Below, in pieces: positions 49,166 to 60,398 of a stretch of DNA of 64,000 bases. Origin of the DNA: Apostichopus japonicus (taxonomy: Eukaryota > Echinodermata > Holothuroidea > Aspidochirotida > Stichopodidae); NCBI RefSeq assembly GCF_037975245.1, contig NC_092574.1, forward strand, positions 4,768,713-4,832,712. The letters run 5' to 3'. The notes under the pieces were generated by a model. It worked only from the letters and a program-made list of their open reading frames with translations, had not been told where the DNA came from and did no database searches. Numbering within the stretch: the first letter of the stretch is position 1; each line of letters begins with the position of its first letter. The translations under genes and the position numbers were made by a program.

Positions 49166-49953
49166 CCACAGTCTTTCTAGTCTGTCATGGAAACTGTTTT
49201 ACAAAACAGTTTGCTTGGGATCTTTAATGTAGGGGTACACAGCTTAATTATTTTTGAGCATTATTTGTTGAGAGGCAGTTTTAATGCTTCTGTATGTTTC
49301 ATATCAAATTGTTTCACTTCTAGACTGAAATTAAAGTACTGTACTCACACTTCCATTTGCATATATATAGTACAAATACTGGTAGTGTACAGCATCAGTT
49401 TAACTATGCTATTCTTATAGGGAAATGTCTGCAAACTGTATTTTACCAGGCAACAGACATAAAAGCAATCAGTCAAAACATTTTGTTTTAGGAATTCCTG
49501 AAAACTGTAGAATGCACCTTTTTTTGTTGAAAGTTTCAGTTAATAAAGTTTTATTGTGCATCATGCACTGTGTATACTGCTACTTTTTACTATTCAATGT
49601 GTTCAATGAATGAACTAAAAACCCTTGGACCGTCTTGCCTTAATCCACCCATGTAAATATTAAAGTTGAGAAGGTGTTAAATGGGCAAAGACATTAGATG
49701 TTTTGGTGTACAAACTACTTCATAGCAATAATAGAATTTTATCATAGAATCAAAGAATTTGCCCCATTTTTGAGTCACCTTTGACTTTGGTGTGGTGATG
49801 CTTTGACATGTTACACAGTTTGTTTCAAGTTGTTTCTTTTGCATGACACAAGGAAAGTTTGTCCCCACTGCAGTTGAGCCCCCAGTGTCTCCCCAGTTGG
49901 TCGATACAGTGTGTTCCCAATTAGTTGACACTGGGTTTCTCCAGTTAATGAAA

Positions 49954-50170
49954 GTCCCCAATTTGTTGACACACCAAGTCCCCAATTCGTTGACACACCA
50001 AGTCCCCAGTTAGGTGACACACCAAGTCCCCAGTTAGGTGACACACCAAGTCCCCAGTTAGGTGACACACCAAGTCCCCAGTTAGGTGACACACCAAGTC
50101 CCCAGTTAGGTGACACACCAAGTCCCCAGTTAGGTGACACACCAAGTCCCCAGTTAGGTGACACAGTGTG
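49954..50170. repeat. 24-bp tandem array, about 9 copies
   Basis: The unit is CAAGTCCCCAGTTAGGTGACACAC split at any point; central copies are identical and edge copies diverge. The flanks (49860-49955 and 50170-50350) also carry scattered GTCCCC words, as at 45.9-46.3 kb. There are no unique spacers, so it is not CRISPR-like. Confidence 0.95.
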
Positions 50171-50364
50171 TCCCCACATGGTATGTGTAGAACCAAGTTC
50201 AATAATTCATAGAAAATGGACAAGAAACAGATTTTAGTGTTAAGCTGGTACCTTTAATATTATTTAAGAGCTATTTTACGCAAGCAGTAGGAAGTACAAA
50301 GTTATATCATCATGTCCCCAATTCTCCTGCGTTGAGCAGTTGTCCCCATTTGGGCGCCTATACA

Positions 50365-50367
<3 letters not shown>

Positions 50368-50400
<33 letters not shown>

Positions 50401-50405
50401 TGTGT
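50368..50405. repeat. (GT)n microsatellite
   Basis: Alternating GT with one CT interruption, at the border between the GTCCCC-rich zone and the satellite. Confidence 0.9.
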
Positions 50406-50459
50406 GTGCATCTGTGACACTTTCTTGGGTACGCTCTATCTCAATAAGGGAAAGTTGGA

Positions 50460-53400
50460 TTGAGGCCAAACTTGGACTATAGATCCGTCATATGGAGAAG
50501 GTGTGCCCTATTGTTTTTGGTGCCCACAAAGGTCACCAAAGGTCAGTTATGGTCCAAAAACCGAACATATTAAAACTGCAATAACTCCCAGTGCCAATGT
50601 GCGACAAGGTTGATATTTTGGGAAAAGTTGTGAACTGGTTAGGGGAACATTTTCAAACTTAACGGTCATGTGATCCGAGGTCACCAAAGGTCAATGAATG
50701 ATAAAAAACTAGTATTTTTGCGATAACTTGAGAACAAAATGTCCGTTAGGGTTGGGAGTTGCTTCAATGTTATCCAATTGTCGACCCGCATCTGGGTGAC
50801 CCTTGACCTCAATTTGACCTCTGGTGACCTTTACGTGTTTTTGGGGATTTTTACAGTTTTGATGCTATTTTCAGATGTCAAAGGTACCTTCTGATCATAA
50901 ATGTCAATGGGTTGACCCCGTGTGACCTTTATGTGCGAAGTTATATGGGGTCAAAGTTTTTCGGTCGGAGTTAGGATGGTCGTACAGACTTTTCGTTTTG
51001 TTTTTTGGAATCAGGAGATTAAACTACATCTGAAACCAAGGTCAAAAGGTCAAAGGTCACATTAGAAAAAATGTGCTTATTTTGGGAGGAAACGAGCAAA
51101 AAAGAAAATGTTTGGTTTTGATGCTAGATTTGGATATCAAAGGTACCTTCCGATCAAAAATGTCAATTGGTTGACACCCGTGTGACCTTCGTGTGCGAAG
51201 TTATACGAGGTCAAAGTTAATTTTCAGACATTTAATGCAACAACTCCCAGTTCCAAGGTGTGAAATGGTTGATATTTTTGGACAAGTTGCAAATGGTATA
51301 GGGAAATATTTTCAAACTTAACGGTCATGTGATCCGAGGTCACCAAAGGTCAATTAATGTCAAAAAACTAGTATTTTGGGGGTAGAAAATGGGCAAAGAA
51401 AAAAATGTTTGAATTTTTATAGTTTGATGTCTAATTTAGGTCTCATCAATCAAAAATGTCAATAAGTTGACCCAAGGTGACCTTTGTATGCAAAGTTATA
51501 TGAGGTCAAAGTTAATTTTCAGACATTTAGTGTAATAACTCCCAGTGCCAAGGTGTTACACAGTTGATATTTTGAGACAAGTTGCAAATGGTATAGGGGA
51601 ATATTTTCAAACTTAACGGTCATGTGATCCGAGGTCACCAAAGGTCAATTAATGATAAAAAACTAGTATTTTTGCGATAACTTGAGAACAATATGTCCGT
51701 TAGGGTTGGGAGTTGCTTCAATGTAATCCAATTGTCGACCCGCATCTGGGTGACCCTTGACCTCAATTTGACCTTTGGTGACCTTTTTAGTGTTTTGTGG
51801 ATTTTTACAGTTTCGATGCTATTTTCAGATGTTAAAGGTACCTTCTGATCATAAATGTCAATGGGTTGACCCCCATTTGACCTTCGTGTGCAAAGTTATT
51901 TGAGGTCAAAGTTAATTTTCACACAGTTAATGCAATAACTCCCAGTTCCAAGGTGTGACAAGGTTGATATTTTTGGAGTAGTTGCAAATGGTATAGGGGA
52001 ATATTTTCAAACTTAACGGTCATGTGATCCGAGGTCACCAAAGGTCAATTAATGATAAAAAACTAGTATTTTTGCGATAACTTGAGAACAATATGTCCGT
52101 TAGGGTTGGGAGTTGCTTCAATGTAATCCAATTGTCGACCCGCATCTGGGTGACCCTTGACCTCAATTTGACCTTTGGTGACCTTTTTAGTGTTTTGTGG
52201 ATTTTTACAGTTTGGATGCTATTTTCAGATGTTAAAGGTACCTTCTGATCATAAATGTCAATGGGTTGACCCCCATTTGACCTTCGTGTGCAAAGTTATT
52301 TGAGGTCAAAGTTAATTTTCACACAGTTAATGCAATAACTCCCAGTTCCAAGGTGTGACAAGGTTGATATTTTTGGAGTAGTTGCAAATGGTATAGGGGA
52401 ATATTTTCAAACTTAACGGTTATGTGATCCAAGGTCACCAAAGGTCAATTAATGATAAAAAACTAGTATTTTTGCGATAACTTGAGAACAAATTGTCCGT
52501 TAGAGTTGGGAGTTGCTTCAATGAAATCCAATTGTCGACCCGCATCTGGGTGATCCTTGACCTCAATTTGACCTCTGGTGACCTTTTTAGTGTTTTGTGG
52601 ATTTTTACAGTTTCGATGCTATTTTCAGATGTTAAAGGTAGCTTCTGATCATAAATGTCAATGGGTTGACCCCCATTTGACCTTCGTGTGCAAAGTTATT
52701 TGAGGTCAAAGTTAATTTTCACACAGTTAATGCAATAACTCCCAGTTCCAAGGTGTGACAAGGTTGATATTTTTGGAGTAGTTGCAAATGGTATAGGGGA
52801 ATATTTTCAAATTTAACGGTTATGTGATCCGAGGTCACCAAAGGTCAATTAATGATAAAAAACTAGTATTTTTGCGATAACTTGAGAACAAATTGTCCGT
52901 TAGAGTTGGGAGTTGCTTCAATGAAATCCAATTGTCGACCCGCATCTGGGTGATCCTTGACCTCAATTTGACCTCTGGTGACCTTTTTAGTGTTTTGTGG
53001 ATTTTTACAGTTTCGATGCTATTTTCAGATGTTAAAGGTAGCTTCTGATCATAAATGTCAATAGGTTGACCCCCGTGTGACCTTCGTGTGCGAAGTTATA
53101 TGAGGTTAAAGTTAATTTTCAGACATTTAATGCAACAACTCCCAGTTCCAAGGTGTGAAATGGTTGATATTTTTGGACAAGTTGCAAATGGTATAGGGAA
53201 ATATTTTCAAACTTAACGGTCATGTGATCCGAGGTCACCAAAGGTCAATTAATGTCAAAAAACTAGTATTTTGGGGGTAGAAAATGGGCAAAGAAAAAAA
53301 TGTTTGAATTTTTATAGTTTGATGTCTAATTTAGGTCTCATCAATCAAAAATGTCAATAAGTTGACCCAAGGTGACCTTTGTATGCAAAGTTATATGAGG

Positions 53401-56235
53401 TCAAAGTTAATTTTCAGACATTTAGTGTAATAACTCCCAGTGCCAAGGTGTTACACAGTTGATATTTTGAGACAAGTTGCAAATGGTATAGGGGAATATT
53501 TTCAAACTTAACGGTCATGTGATCCGAGGTCACCAAAGGTCAATTAATGATAAAAAACTAGTATTTTTGCGATAACTTGAGAACAATATGTCCGTTAGGG
53601 TTGGGAGTTGCTTCAATGTAATCCAATTGTCGACCCGCATCTGGGTGACCCTTGACCTCAATTTGACCTTTGGTGACCTTTTTAGTGTTTTGTGGATTTT
53701 TACAGTTTCGATGCTATTTTCAGATGTTAAAGGTACCTTCTGATCATAAATGTCAATGGGTTGACCCCCATTTGACCTTCGTGTGCAAAGTTATTTGAGG
53801 TCAAAGTTAATTTTCACACAGTTAATGCAATAACTCCCAGTTCCAAGGTGTGACAAGGTTGATATTTTTGGAGTAGTTGCAAATGGTATAGGGGAATATT
53901 TTCAAACTTAACGGTCATGTGATCCGAGGTCACCAAAGGTCAATTAATGATAAAAAACTAGTATTTTTGCGATAACTTGAGAACAATATGTCCGTTAGGG
54001 TTGGGAGTTGCTTCAATGTAATCCAATTGTCGACCCGCATCTGGGTGACCCTTGACCTCAATTTGACCTTTGGTGACCTTTTTAGTGTTTTGTGGATTTT
54101 TACAGTTTGGATGCTATTTTCAGATGTTAAAGGTACCTTCTGATCATAAATGTCAATGGGTTGACCCCCATTTGACCTTCGTGTGCAAAGTTATTTGAGG
54201 TCAAAGTTAATTTTCACACAGTTAATGCAATAACTCCCAGTTCCAAGGTGTGACAAGGTTGATATTTTTGGAGTAGTTGCAAATGGTATAGGGGAATATT
54301 TTCAAACTTAACGGTTATGTGATCCAAGGTCACCAAAGGTCAATTAATGATAAAAAACTAGTATTTTTGCGATAACTTGAGAACAAATTGTCCGTTAGAG
54401 TTGGGAGTTGCTTCAATGAAATCCAATTGTCGACCCGCATCTGGGTGACCCTTGACCTCAATTTGACCTCTGGTGACCTTTTTATTGTTTTGTGGATTTT
54501 TACAGTTTCGATGCTATTTTCAGATGTTAAAGGTAGCTTCTGATCATAAATGTCAATGGGTTGACCCCCATTTGACCTTCGTGTGCAAAGTTATTTGAGG
54601 TCAAAGTTAATTTTCACACAGTTAATGCAATAACTCCCAGTTCCAAGGTGTGACAAGGTTGATATTTTTGGAGTAGTTGCAAATGGTATAGGGGAATATT
54701 TTCAAATTTAACGGTTATGTGATCCGAGGTCACCAAAGGTCAATTAATGATAAAAAACTAGTATTTTTGCGATAACTTGAGAACAAATTGTCCGTTAGAG
54801 TTGGGAGTTGCTTCAATGAAATCCAATTGTCGACCCGCATCTGGGTGATCCTTGACCTCAATTTGACCTCTGGTGACCTTTTTAGTGTTTTGTGGATTTT
54901 TACAGTTTCGATGCTATTTTCAGATGTTAAAGGTAGCTTCTGATCATAAATGTCAATAGGTTGACCCCCGTGTGACCTTCGTGTGCGAAGTTATATGAGG
55001 TTAAAGTTAATTTTCAGACATTTAATGCAATAACTCCCAGTTCCAAGGTGTGACAAGGTTGATATTTTTGGAGTAGTTGCAAATGGTATAGGGGAATATT
55101 TTCAAACTTAACGGTTATGTGATCCGAGGTCACCAAAGGTCAATTAATGATAAAAAACTAGTATTTTTGCGATAACTTGAGAACAAATTGTCCGTTAGAG
55201 TTGGGAATTGCTTCAATGAAATCCAATTGTCGACCCGCATCTGGGTGATCCTTGACCTCAATTTGACCTCTGGTGACCTTTTTAGTGTTTTGTGGATTTT
55301 TACAGTTTCGATGCTATTTTCAGATGTTAAAGGTAGCTTCTGATCATAAATGTCAATAGGTTGACCCCAGTGTGACCTTCGTGTGCGAAGTTATATGAGG
55401 TCAAAGTTAATTTTCAGACATTTAATGCAATAACTCCCAGTTCCAAGGTGTGACAAGGTTGATATTTTTGGAGTAGTTGCAAATGGTATAGGGGAATATT
55501 TTCAAACTTAACAGTTATGTGATCCGAGGTCACCAAAGGTCAATTAATGATAAAAAACTAGTATTTTTGCAATAACTTGAGAACAAATTGTCCGTTAGAG
55601 TTGGGAGTTGCTTCAATGAAATCCAATTGTCGACCCGCATCTGGGTGACCCTTGACCTCAATTTGACCTCTGGTGACCTTTTCGTGTTTTGTGGATTTTT
55701 TACAGTTTCGATGCTATATTCAGATGTTAAAGGTACCTTCTGATCATAAATGTCAATAGGTTGACCCCTGTGTGACCTTCGTGTGCGAAGTTATATGAGG
55801 TCAAAGTTAATTTTCAGACATTTAATGCAATAACTCACAGTTCCAAGGTGTGACAAGGTTGATATATTTGGAGTAGTTGCAAATGGTATAGGGGAATATT
55901 TTCAAACTTAATGGTCATGTGATACAAGGTCACAAAAGGTCAGCTAATGTCAAAAAAGTAGTATTATGGGGGGAGAAAATGGGCAAAGAAAAAATGTTTG
56001 AATTTTTACAGTCATGCTCTATTTAGGTCTCACCGATCAAAAATGTCAATTGGTTGACCTCCGGGTGACCTTTGTGTGTGAAGTTACATACAAGTTCAAA
56101 GTTAATTTTTTGACATTTAATGCAATTAAATCTCAATGCCAAGGTGTGACATGGTTGATATTTTGGGACAAGTTGTGAATGGGGTGGTGGAACATTTTGA
56201 AACTTAAAGGTCATGTCATCTGAGGTCACCATTGT
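50460..56235. repeat. 400-bp satellite array with ~1.9-kb higher-order repeat
   Basis: The landmark TTCAAACTTAACGGT (or one variant base) falls at about 50652, 51311, 51607, 52007, 52407, 52807, 53207, 53501, 53901, 54301, 54701, 55101, 55501 and 55901. Most spacings are 400 bp, with two short units of about 296 bp. The short unit plus four 400-bp units (51311-53206) repeats as 53207-55101, a ~1.9-kb tandem duplication. Each unit has AGGTCACCAAAGGTCAA and, about 125 bp later, its inverse TTGACCTTTGGTGACCT. The ends (before about 51300 and after 55900) are diverged. No ORF spans it. Confidence 0.95.
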
Positions 56236-56469
56236 TATCATATCTGTTGACACGCTTGTAGGTCTCTTATATTTCTTACATTTTTGACGCCATATTTAGA
56301 TCTCAAAAGTGGCTTTTAATAAAAAATCCGATCACATTATGTGATCACAAAAGTGTTGGCTATAGTGTTGGTTACTTTATGGGAACATGTAGGACCACAA
56401 TTACTTGGACTATTTCATCCCAATCTTGCTTGATAATATTATGTGTATTGTCATATACCCCAAGCAAGG

Positions 56470-57053
56470 AACCACAGTGCCCTTGGGCTCTTGTTCTACA
56501 TAAAAATTGGGGTGTCTCAAGTTAGCAAGAGGCCAGGGAACCAGAATGAACACTCGGGAAGGGCCGTTTCCGGCCATCTGAGGGGTTTGTAAAACCAAAA
56601 ATTTTCGGTACGCTCCGCGCCAACCGATGGTGGCGCTCCGCTCAGATAGTCGTGCATACAACTTTGCAAATCCTGGCTACGCCCATGACTTTTAATGAAT
56701 TTCTGTGGGTCAAACTCAAGCTATTTCAAATGGAAAAAATGGTTAAGATATTAACAAGAAATAAACTCAAACTCGGAGGATTCCTACATTAGCAACTAGC
56801 ATGATTTCACCTCATTTTGTCTCAGAAGAAAACTTGTTTCCCAATTTGCACATTGGATATTGCAGTGCTAGTATGCATATTTTCCTTGAGGGGGGTGGGG
56901 GGGCGTTGATGGAGTGATGTGTATACGCCAATAAGATAAGACAATAAGAGTTATAAAGGAAACTAAATATAAGGCTGCATCAGTCCAATCGAATTTCTGC
57001 AAAGTGCCCTTTGATGTCGGTGCCCTCCAGATTAAAAGTGCTTCCGCCGCCCT
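56470..57053 (-). mobile_element. Rearranged inverted copy of the 16211-16735 hAT-like element
   Basis: 56477-56655 and 56805-57053 are the reverse complement of parts of 16211-16735, including the terminal TCCGCCGCCCTTG at 57041-57053. About 150 bp of unrelated sequence lies between them. The other terminus is missing, so no duplication can be read. Confidence 0.75.
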
Positions 57054-57192
57054 TGGAGAAGGACATGGAAAATCTATCGTGCTACACTCACATCTCCATT
57101 AAAGTATTCATTACTGATGTAAAACGGGACTTATTTCGGCAGGTTTCGTTTGCTGCACCTGCAGAGTTGATCCCGCACTAGATGAGTAAGAG

Positions 57193-57484
57193 CGGGCGCG
57201 TAGCCAAAAAAGGGGGGGTGGGCGAAGGGGGAGACCGCCCCCAATCATATTTTTTTGTATGTTTTTATGATATCGCTAGTAATTTCAAGCTTAGATGCAA
57301 CTTACAAGGCCTGGGAAGTGCCATTTCCAGCGATCTGGGAGGCATTTCCAGCCAAAATGTTCTGGTGCGCGTAGCGCCAATTATGGTGGCGCTACGCTTA
57401 GATAGTTTTCAATGCAGAATCTACGGCTCTAATAGTTTGCCTACAGGTTCGCCCTCCCTTGGTAAATTCCTGGCTACGCGCCTG
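57193..57484 (+). mobile_element. 290-bp hAT-like MITE with 8-bp TSD
   Basis: The ends are CGGGCGCGTAGCCA and TGGCTACGCGCCTG. It is flanked by AGTAAGAG (57185-57192 and 57485-57492). It is the same family as 25118-25410, in opposite orientation. It is non-autonomous, with a G-run near the left end. Confidence 0.88.
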
Positions 57485-58311
57485 AGTAAGAGACATAACG
57501 TCTGTGAAAAGCTCATTTAGGTGAAGTCAAAGCCACGAGTTAAAAAATAATAATAAGTGAACTTTTTCAATGTATTATTTAAAGTTACGCTATGTTGGCC
57601 CAAAATATGCTAGATATTCAAATGTGGTCTACTTTGGTCAAAATTCTCAAACTGTTTTTATTACAACCTTTGATGAAATTTTCCTCTCTGGAACATTCAG
57701 TCATCTTGTGTGTTCCTTAAAAATGTCTGAGAACAATTTGGAGAGTAAAAACTCAAGGAAAGTACTGTACTTTTTGAAAAACTTCTAGCTATTATAGAGT
57801 GCTATAATTTCGGGCCTATACAGACTACCTTCGAAACCAAAACTGGCATTATGTAGCCAGGCGTCTCAAATCTGGTTGATTCAATACAGTGAGCCGCTTC
57901 GTGCGCAAAGTTAAATTATAGCTGAGAATAAACACGAAACACCACCAAAATCTTCACTGTTACAAGTAGAAGTTTAAATCAACATATACATTAGAGGACG
58001 CTGTTTATAATTAGCCAACTTCTATGAACCTCTTGAAATACATAAATCATTCTCGCTTCATTTATTCATAAAGAAGAGCTTAGAGGAATTACATGAATGT
58101 ACAGATGCATTGCAAGATATGTGGATTTTCTTAACTCACTATAGTGATGTAAAGCTATGCAGGGTACACAAAATGATGAAAAGGCCACAAAGTTGAACTC
58201 TTAGTCTTACAACCCACACTTTTGACGTATTTAGTTTTGGCAGTGTTGAGATTTCTATGTGAACGGTATTCATTATTCTGTGACTGCATTTAGCCTATGT
58301 CTACGCCTATG
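57485..58311. other. Intergenic, no feature seen
   Basis: AT-rich sequence without a recognised exon or repeat. Confidence 0.5.
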
Positions 58312-59302
58312 CAGTGGCGTCACCAGACTTTTCAGTCTGGGGGGGGGGCACAGGGGGGCACCAGCATTTGATGGGGGGCACTTGGGTGGATACGGATCGC
58401 CGTCCTGGGGGAGGGGTCTAAGGGGAGGGGGTGCCCCCTCCCCTTTGGAAAATGTTCGCATACGGAGGATGGGCTAGATGCAAAATGGTGCCACATTTGA
58501 TGCTAAATTCGATCTGAAGATATCTCCAGAAATTGCTATTTTTGAGGTAATGATTTAAACAACGCGCAGAATTTTGCAGAGGATATGAACCACATGCTGT
58601 CGATATTATGCCTAACCCTATCAATAGAACCTACATTTGTTGAATTAATGTGTGCATGACCCCCGACTCCTTTCTTGTCCTGCTCGTTTCCTCCCATTAT
58701 CTATTAAGATGTAACAGGTTCCAGCATCGTTACTGGCTCCTATCAGGGATCTCACCATGCAATCCAAAGTTTGATCACACATCAAGTATAGCTCAGTATG
58801 CAGGTGTGAACATTCGCCATTTGTTCCTACAAGCATCTGACCTCAAATGACCTCTGCACCCCCTACATAACAGGGTTAATATATGGGTCCACAAATATAG
58901 GCAAGTATGGTGCCTGCGGACCCTCACATTCTCACATTTCGTCAGCTCCTAACCTGTCAACCTCAGACCAAGGCAACATACTGCAGTACCCTCCCTTCTC
59001 ACAGCAGGTCCGGGTTTTCGGCATTTCACAGGCATTCAATTCACGAGTTGTGATGGCGCGGGTTACGACTTCGATACCCGACGGTCAAGGATAAACTTTT
59101 TCATTTTTTCGCAGCTCATTTGAAGAAAATACGAATTACTGTGCTTCTTTGTCCTTATGAAAAACCAACTCAGATGATGGGAGTTGAATATAACAAAATA
59201 TCTATATATATATTTTTTTACCAACCCAAATCTCAGATGGGGGGGGGGCACTAGATTTTCCAGGGGGCACGTGCCCCCCTGGCCCCCTTGGCGACGCCAC
59301 TG
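58312..59302. mobile_element. 991-bp hAT-like element with 8-bp TSD
   Basis: It starts CAGTGGCGTCACCA and ends TTGGCGACGCCACTG. It is flanked by CGCCTATG on both sides (58304-58311 and 59303-59310). G-runs lie just inside both ends (about 58339 and 59240). The interior has no transposase frame. Confidence 0.9.
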
Positions 59303-59337
59303 CGCCTATGCTAATTCGTAGCCATCAAACGACGCTT

Positions 59338-59432
59338 GTATTTGCTTATATAATATATATAATATATACAATAGACAAAATATAATAGATAATATACAAT
59401 ATATAATACAATATTTTAAATATTGTATATAA
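59338..59432. repeat. AT-rich low-complexity tract
   Basis: Degenerate TATAATATA/ACAATATA repeats with a self-complementary ACAATATTTTAAATATTGT. Confidence 0.85.
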
Positions 59433-60155
59433 TGAATCTGCGTTGACAAATGTGTTACATACCGATGATGGTAGGGCCTACAGCACTACATCTGTGAGTT
59501 GCTTGTATTGGGTGAACGCATTCATGTTTACGCAAATAAAAAACAGGAAGTGGTAACATTTCCTTATTGGTATCCTTCAAAATATTATTTTCTACAATGG
59601 GGAGTGAATCCCCTAAATTTAGACCCCCTTCAGCCATTCCTCCAAAAGTGTGTCCTCCTTTCGTGCAATAAAATATAGGCTAATGGTAACCTGAGCATTT
59701 TGGATTCATGAAATAGGTTGTTAAGTAAAACAAAAATAATAATCTTGATGAGTATATTTTGAATAGAGTTTACGATAAAAGACGTAAACTAGTCCAAACA
59801 TTGCGAAGGAAACATTGACGCATGCGTACATTCAAGTAAACTGCATGATGTCGACATATCGGCATGCACGTTCTAACATCGGTAAATTACCGCATGACCC
59901 TTCCAGAGTTATTTATTTCAAGATTAAACTCCATGATATTACTGATGTAGTATTATAAATGAGGTCAATAAATTCCAAAATATGAAAGTTGTCTTAATTA
60001 TCATATAACTGATATTATGCATGGGAAGCATTATATGCTGTCCCGTGCAACTTTCAGGTGACGGTCGTTGTTTAGAAAGAATCAAACTTTAATATTTAGT
60101 GGTGTGCGTAAAGGGCGGGGTGGTGTTGGGGTGGAATGTCGGGAAGAAAATACAA

Positions 60156-60161
60156 TTTATT
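60156..60161 (-). promoter_or_regulatory. Candidate polyadenylation signal (AATAAA on minus strand)
   Basis: TTTATT on the plus strand, about 240 nt past the stop of the minus-strand gene. Position is suitable; downstream GT-richness is modest. Confidence 0.4.
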
Positions 60162-60398
60162 AGCACAATATTGAGTTTAGGCATAATTATAGGCCTGCTT
60201 TGTAGTCTAAATATGCCTCAGGGTGCACAATTTGACCTCTATAATTGTCTGCTGGGAAGTTTTTTTTTCCAATCCATAAAGGTTCACCTCACTACATTAA
60301 TCAGTAGGGAAATTTGGACACGCCCCCTCCCCCCCCCCCCCCCACACACACATCTTTGCAATCCTTCCACGACAATGTTAACATTCACTTCGGAACAG

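Noticed and set aside
49954-50170. CRISPR-like regular repeats
   Set aside because: Units are contiguous with no unique spacers, and the genome is eukaryotic.
49677-50223. Minus-strand frames with repeated SPNWGLGV peptides
   Set aside because: They are translations of the 24-bp GTCCCC array; perfect periodicity and several open frames point to non-coding repeat.
45858-50405. One transposon with inverted ends at the two GT-rich borders
   Set aside because: The GT tracts at both borders are in the same orientation, and no inverted termini or target duplication could be found.
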